Source: Phragmites australis (lineage: Eukaryota > Streptophyta > Magnoliopsida > Poales > Poaceae). From it: a stretch of DNA of 64,000 bases. Below the pieces are notes generated by a model. The model ran no database searches and was not told the origin of the DNA. It saw nothing but the letters and a program-made list of their open reading frames with translations. Below are positions 58,967-64,000 of the stretch, piece by piece. The DNA lies in assembly GCF_958298935.1 (NCBI RefSeq), contig NC_084943.1, positions 9,620,001 through 9,684,000 of the forward strand. Reading direction: 5' to 3'. Made by a program: the position numbers and the translations under genes. Position 1 is the stretch's first letter; each line of letters opens with the position of its first letter.

Positions 58967-60197
58967 TTTTCAGGTTGCCCGTTAGGCAATTTCTTCTTCC
59001 CCTTTAGATTAGTCTGTTTTTCATTACCTAGAGTCCAGAAAAAGCCAAAAAAAATTTCGTCAATTTCCGCTGCCCTAGAACCCTTTGTGCCTTTGCAATT
59101 TTTGTTTTCAGTTGCGCGTTGTTGAGTTTGTGTCTGTGGTCGAGTCTTGTTGCTGGTTTTAGAGTCGTGTTCTTGGTTTTTAGTCAACGCTCCGTGCTGT
59201 TTTGATCACGCCGCTATCCCATCACCACCATCCCCACCAACAAGTCGAGCCACCACATTACTCAATTTGTCACCGCGAGCCGCCTTGTGTTACTTTTTGC
59301 CACGCCAACCCTAGATAGGTCGCAAGCCGCCTTGTATCAATTGCCCTGCCACCGCTGCCATCCTTGTTCATCTCACGATCCTATTGCTTGCAATACCTTA
59401 AAGAGGTCAATTTCTGCAAGAGTTGCTTGAAAAAAAAAACCCTAACTCGACAGGGGTTCAGTAAAACAGCCGTAACTTTCTCATACGGACTCGCAATCAG
59501 GCAATTTTTTTTTCACGGACATCTACAGAAAAAGTTACATCCATTGCTCCCCTCTCTGTCGGGTTCCACCGAAAATTTTTACCCAAATTCGGCTTGGAAG
59601 ATTGAGTATTCGAGCCGCGAAGTTTCCGCACGCTCAGAGAACGTGCTTGATTTTCTGTAGGCCACATCTTGCATCCGTTTGAGCTGAAAATTTCTGTAGT
59701 TGTTGCTTGTGTACTCCTAGTTCAGAAAAAAATATCAGAAAAATACGAAAAAAAAAATTCGTGATTCCTACTAGTGCTAAAAGACAAAAAAGAGGAGCAC
59801 ATAGAGAACACCCAGATAATTGTGCTGTTTGCTGTGTCTTTCTCTGATCATCCTTTTTAGCTTTGTTTCAGCTGTTGTGCTAGGACTAGGGACACGTGAT
59901 AGACCAGTAACTGTGATTCATACTTTGGACACTTATTTAGCTTTGCTCTTCTGATTACAATTATTGCTAACCCTTGCTACCATATTGTGCCTTCCAAGCT
60001 CCACCTCCTTTGATCCGAACAGGTTCACTCTTGCAATCATCCCACGCTTCTAGACTCGTCACCGGTTGTTCCTCCTTGCTGCATTGGTAAGAACATTTGT
60101 AAGAGCGTGGTAAGACGCTTGAGTGTGTGTGATTCCACCTTCCACAGCCTAATAGTTGATAGGGATAATATTTGTTGTCCTTTATTTTCTACTAACC
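58967..60197 (+). other. Leader of CRM copy 4
   Basis: Non-coding; aligned with 44467-45685 with scattered substitutions and A/T-run length changes. Confidence 0.8.
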
Positions 60198-61106
60198 ATG
60201 TCAGGTGATGGCTCTCCGTCGAATTTTAAAGATTCTGTATCCAAGGAAGAACTCAACAAAGCCTTGCAGGAGCATACTAGGCTATTGACAGACATTAGAA
60301 CAAGCATTGCTAACCTCGTCACGCGAGTCAACGACCTTGAGTTGCGACAGCCACCGTAGGATGATGACCATTCATATGATGATGATGATGATGGTACTAA
60401 TGATGGTGACCAAGAAGATGGTGAGGTTTTTGTTGGGCAAGATGCGCGTGCTGAGCAACGTCCTCATGCTAAACAATTACGTCGTGGCCAACAACAACGT
60501 CGTCAAGGTAATGGAGGTAATAATGTTAATCGCAACGGTCGCGATGATCCTTATTCTAAGATTAAGTTTTCAATGCCTCCTTTTGATGGTGCATATGATG
60601 CTGATGCTTATTAGAATTGGGAAATGACGGTTGATCAAAAGTATAGTTCTCATATGGTTCCTGAAATGCATAGAGTTAGACTAGCCACTTGTGAGTTCAC
60701 GAATTATGCTATTATTTGGTGGAATGGTCTAGTTTCTAGTGGCTTAGAACCTGAATCATGGCCTAGACTAAAGCGTGTCATGCGCAATAGATTTATTCCT
60801 CCTGATTATACACGTGAATTGAAAAAGAAATTGCAGCGCTTAAATCAAGGTTCTAAATCTGCGCATTAATACTATCAAGAGCTTCAAATTGCTATGCTTC
60901 GTTGTAGTATACAAGAGGATGATGAGGATACCATGATTCGTTTTTACTCCGGGTTGAGACGTGAAATTCAGGACCTTGTTGATTACAAAGATTACAATAC
61001 TACCAATAGATTGTTCCATTTTGCTATCTTGGCAGAAAAAGAACTGCAAGGTCGACAACAGGTGCAAAAATTATGGAACAATTTTGGGAGTACATCTACT
61101 TCATGA
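60198..61106 (+). pseudogene. CRM copy 4 gag
   Basis: ATG at 60198 (MSGDGSPSNFKD) opens the same frame as copy 3. Four in-frame stops occur: TAG 60357-60359, TAG 60612-60614, TAA 60867-60869 and TGA 61104-61106. Between them the gag core is well conserved (FSMPPFDGAYDADAY, MVPEMHRVRLATCEF, IIWWNGL). There is no net frameshift through gag or into pol. Confidence 0.9.
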
Positions 61107-64000
61107 GTACCACCGGGACAAGCAACAACATTCCCTTCCACATCTACACGATCTGATGCCCCCTCCTCCAACACTCGGGCGCGTTCAGCAAGAGCACCAC
61201 AACCATCACGTGATGTGAGTAAATCTACTATTTCGCAGGATCCAATGCCACGCTCTTCTTCAGGTGCAGCTACCACGGGTCGTACAATGGGTATTGTGTG
61301 CCGTCGCTGCCAAGGTATTGGCCATGTCATGAAGGATTGCCCAAGCCAGCGAGCATACTCCGCAACAGCAGATGGTGGATATGTTAGTCATAGTGATGTC
61401 GAGGAAGAATATGCATTTGAAGCTAATCTTGCAGCCGATCATGACATGGATAGTGAGGGGGAGGAGATTAGTGGTACCGCTGCCACAGAGAGTTATGCAG
61501 CACGCACCTTCATTGTGAAGCGAGTTTTGAGTTCTCAAATGGGGCAAGCGGAGCAGCTACAACGCCATAATCTATTCCAGACATTCCTCATTGTCAAAGA
61601 TACACGTGTTCGTACCATAATTGATGGCGGGAGTTGTAACAACCTCTTGAGCTCCGATCTTGTGAACAATCTTTCCTTGCCAACACGTGCACATCCTCAT
61701 CCATACTACATTCAGTGGTTCAATAATAGCGGTAAGGTTAAGGTAACACAATCTGCGAGAGTACATTTTTCTATTGGTTCCTACCATGATTATGCTGATT
61801 TTGATGTAGTGCCTATGCAAGCATGTTCACTTTTGTTAGGCCGTCCTTGGGAATTTGATACCGATGCTACACACCATGGTAGAAGTAATAAATACTCTCT
61901 CATGCACAAGGGGAAGAAAATCTCTTTGCTTCCTTTGACACCTGCTGAAATTGCGCAATGTGATAAAGCTTTAGCTGAAAAAGAAAAGAAAGAACGTGTT
62001 TTGGAATCTGAAAATCAGCAAGTAGCTCAATCTGTTTTTCCACCTAAGAAAGAGAAGAACACACCTAGGTCCGAAGGTATTAAGTTAAAGGGTGGTGTTA
62101 TGCTTGCTACTAAATCTGACCTTGCTGAAATTCAAGATAATGATACTTTGTGCTATGCTTTCGTATGCAAAGAGGTTTTATTTTCAATTGATGATATACC
62201 TAGCTCTTTGCCTGCTGCTGTCACTAACCTTTTGCAGGAGTATAAGGATGTCTTTCCAGCTGAGATACCCCCGGAGCTACCACCATTGAGAGGGATAGAG
62301 CACCAAATAGATTTGATCCCGGGAGCGACTTTGCCAAACCGCGCTGCATATAGGACCAATCCGGAGGAGACTAAGGAAATTCAGCGACAAGTCCAAGACC
62401 TTTTGGACCGTGGGTACGTACGAGAGAGCCTTAGTCCTTGTGCTGTTCCTGTTCTTTTGGTTCCTAAGAAAGATGGTACATGGCGCATGTGTGTTGATTG
62501 TAGAGCCATTAATAATATCACAATAAGGTATCGTCACCCTATTCCTAGGCTCGACGACATGCTTGATGAGTTGAGTGGTTCTATTATTTTCACAAAGATT
62601 GACTTGCGTAGTGGTTACCACCAAATAAGAATGAAATTGGGAGATGAATGGAAAACTGCTTTCAAAACTAAGTTCGGTCTATATGAGTGGTTAGTGATGC
62701 CTTTTGGTTTAACTAATGCACCTAGCACTTTCATGAGATTGATGAATGAGGTTTTACGTGTTTTCATAGGAAGATTTGTGGTGGTGTACTTTGATGATAT
62801 TTTGATCTATAGCAAGTCACATGAAGAACACATTGATCATCTACGTGCTGTTTTTACTGCTTTGAGAGAGGCACGTTTGTTTGCTAACCTTGACAAGTGC
62901 ACCTTTTGCACGAATAGAGTTGCTTTTCTTGGCTATGTTGTTACTCCACAGGGAATTGAAGTGGATGAAACTAAAATTGAAGCCATCAAGAGCTGGCCGA
63001 CCCCTGGGACTATCACACAGGTGAGAAACTTTCATGGCCTTGCAGGGTTCTATCGGCGTTTTGTGAGAGATTTCAGCACCATTGCTGCCCCACTCAATGA
63101 GTTGACAAAGAAGGGCATTCCGTTCCAATGGGGGCCAGCACAAGAACAAGCTTTTAATACGCTGAAAGATAAGCTTACGCATGCACCTCTACTCCAACTT
63201 CCGGACTTTGGTAAGACTTTTGAGTTAGAATGTGATGCTAGCCGCATTGGAATTGGAGGAGTGCTACTACAAGGAGGTAAACCCGTTGCTTATTTTAGTG
63301 AGAAATTGAATGGGCCATCTCTTAATTATTCGACTTATGATAAGGAGTTGTATGGTTTAGTGCGAGTTTTAGAAACATGGCAACATTATCTTTGGCCTAA
63401 GGAGTTTATTATTCATTCTGATCATGAAGCTTTGAAACATATTAGAAGCCAAGCCAAACTGAACAAACGTCATGCTAAATGGGTTGAATTTATAGAGTCT
63501 TTTCCTTATATCATTAAACACAAGAAAGGTAAAGACAATGTCATTGCAGATGCGTTATCTAGACGTTATACCATGTTGTCCCAACTCGATCATAAGATTT
63601 TTGGTTTAGAAACAATTAAAAGATTATATGCTACTGATTTGGACTTTAAAGATGCTTTCGCACATTGTAAAGAAGGAAGAACTTGGAATAAATATGTGCT
63701 GAATGATGGATTACTATACCGTGCTAACAGGTTATGCATCCCAGCTAGCTCTATTCGCCTATTGTTCTTGCAGGAAGCGCATGGAGGTGGTTTGATGGGA
63801 CATTTTGGAGTGAAGAAGACCGAGGATGTACTGGCTACTCACTTCTTTTGGTCTAAGATGAGGCGCGACGTCGAGCGCTACGTGGCACGCTGCACTACTT
63901 GCAATAAAGCTAAGTCTCGCTTGAACCCACATGGACTTTATATGCCTCTTCCTGTTCCTAGTGTGCCTTGGGAGGATATTTCTATGGATTTTGTTTTAGG
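61107..64000 (+). pseudogene. CRM copy 4 pol, open to the window edge
   Basis: From 61107 the frame is open for 964 codons to the end of the window. It contains an intact CCHC knuckle ([14 protein letters not shown]), protease [12 protein letters not shown] with [18 protein letters not shown] and [13 protein letters not shown], RNase H (with Gly to Arg in CDASRIGIG), an integrase finger with [10 protein letters not shown] and CTTCNKAKS, and the first catalytic aspartate region ISMDFVL at the edge. Pol itself may be undamaged up to this point, but gag upstream in the same frame is not, so the polyprotein cannot be made as a whole. It is labelled pseudogene for that reason. Confidence 0.88.

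Larger units (their letters stand above)
58046..64000 (+). mobile_element. CRM-type Ty3/gypsy chromovirus, copy 4 (runs off the window)
   Basis: Opposite orientation to the other three copies. 5' LTR, PBS, leader, gag and pol up to the start of the integrase catalytic core are present. GATGC (58041-58045) is the expected target duplication. Sequence is closest to copy 3, including the full leader and gag. Confidence 0.93.

Noticed and set aside
1..64000. Centromeric satellite monomers (about 150-180 bp tandem units)
   Set aside because: No such array was seen; all tandem arrays found lie inside LTRs or retroelement 3' regions and have other unit sizes.

Overview
The window looks like gene-free, repeat-packed heterochromatin of a grass (Poaceae). 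No host gene, tRNA, rRNA or satellite array was recognised; almost every base that can be assigned belongs to nested LTR retrotransposons. The grass call rests on family recognition from memory: four copies of a CRM-type (centromeric) Ty3/gypsy chromovirus, an Angela/BARE-like Ty1/copia element, a SIRE-like Ty1/copia element, and several Tat-clade Ty3/gypsy elements, one with an extra antisense ORF. CRM elements concentrate at grass centromeres, so a centromeric or pericentromeric origin is likely but is an inference.

Layout. 1-6038: remnant of a minus-strand copia element (Copia-S copy 1) whose gag is split by CRM copy 1 (119-5446, TSD GAAGC). 6039-20471: GC-rich minus-strand Tat element 'B' with both LTRs, a gag-pol reading frame broken by five stop codons, two RNase H domains, and a plus-strand extra ORF with its own TATA box and an intron; it sits in the copia LTR. 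20472-21293: a second, truncated start of B internal sequence directly after the right LTR. 21294-31613: Copia-S copy 2, again split by a CRM (copy 2, 23903-29231, same TSD, same internal deletion) but lacking B. Positions 1-6038 and 23785-29822 are therefore one ~6 kb sequence present twice at roughly 1 % divergence, one copy filled and one empty for B.

31614-35548: degenerate pieces, namely a gypsy integrase remnant, a C-family Tat 5' LTR apparently split by an unclassified repeat (E), and the start of its gag. 35552-46831: Angela-like copia (LTR, PBS, leader, gag start) with CRM copy 3 (38903-46606, TSD TGAGG) inserted in gag; copy 3 is the only full-length CRM bounded by two LTRs. 46843-49533: two more E-repeat copies, with a solo LTR (47955-48572, TSD AATAC). 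49534-58045: decayed plus-strand Tat element 'C' with two tandem arrays in its 3' non-coding part. 58046-64000: plus-strand CRM copy 4, running off the window; its pol frame is open to the edge while its gag has four stops.

Most coding regions are broken, so the genes do not work together as a system: each element once encoded capsid (gag), protease, reverse transcriptase, RNase H and integrase for its own transposition. Relative ages from rough hand-counted LTR divergence: B about 1 %, CRM copy 3 about 4 %.
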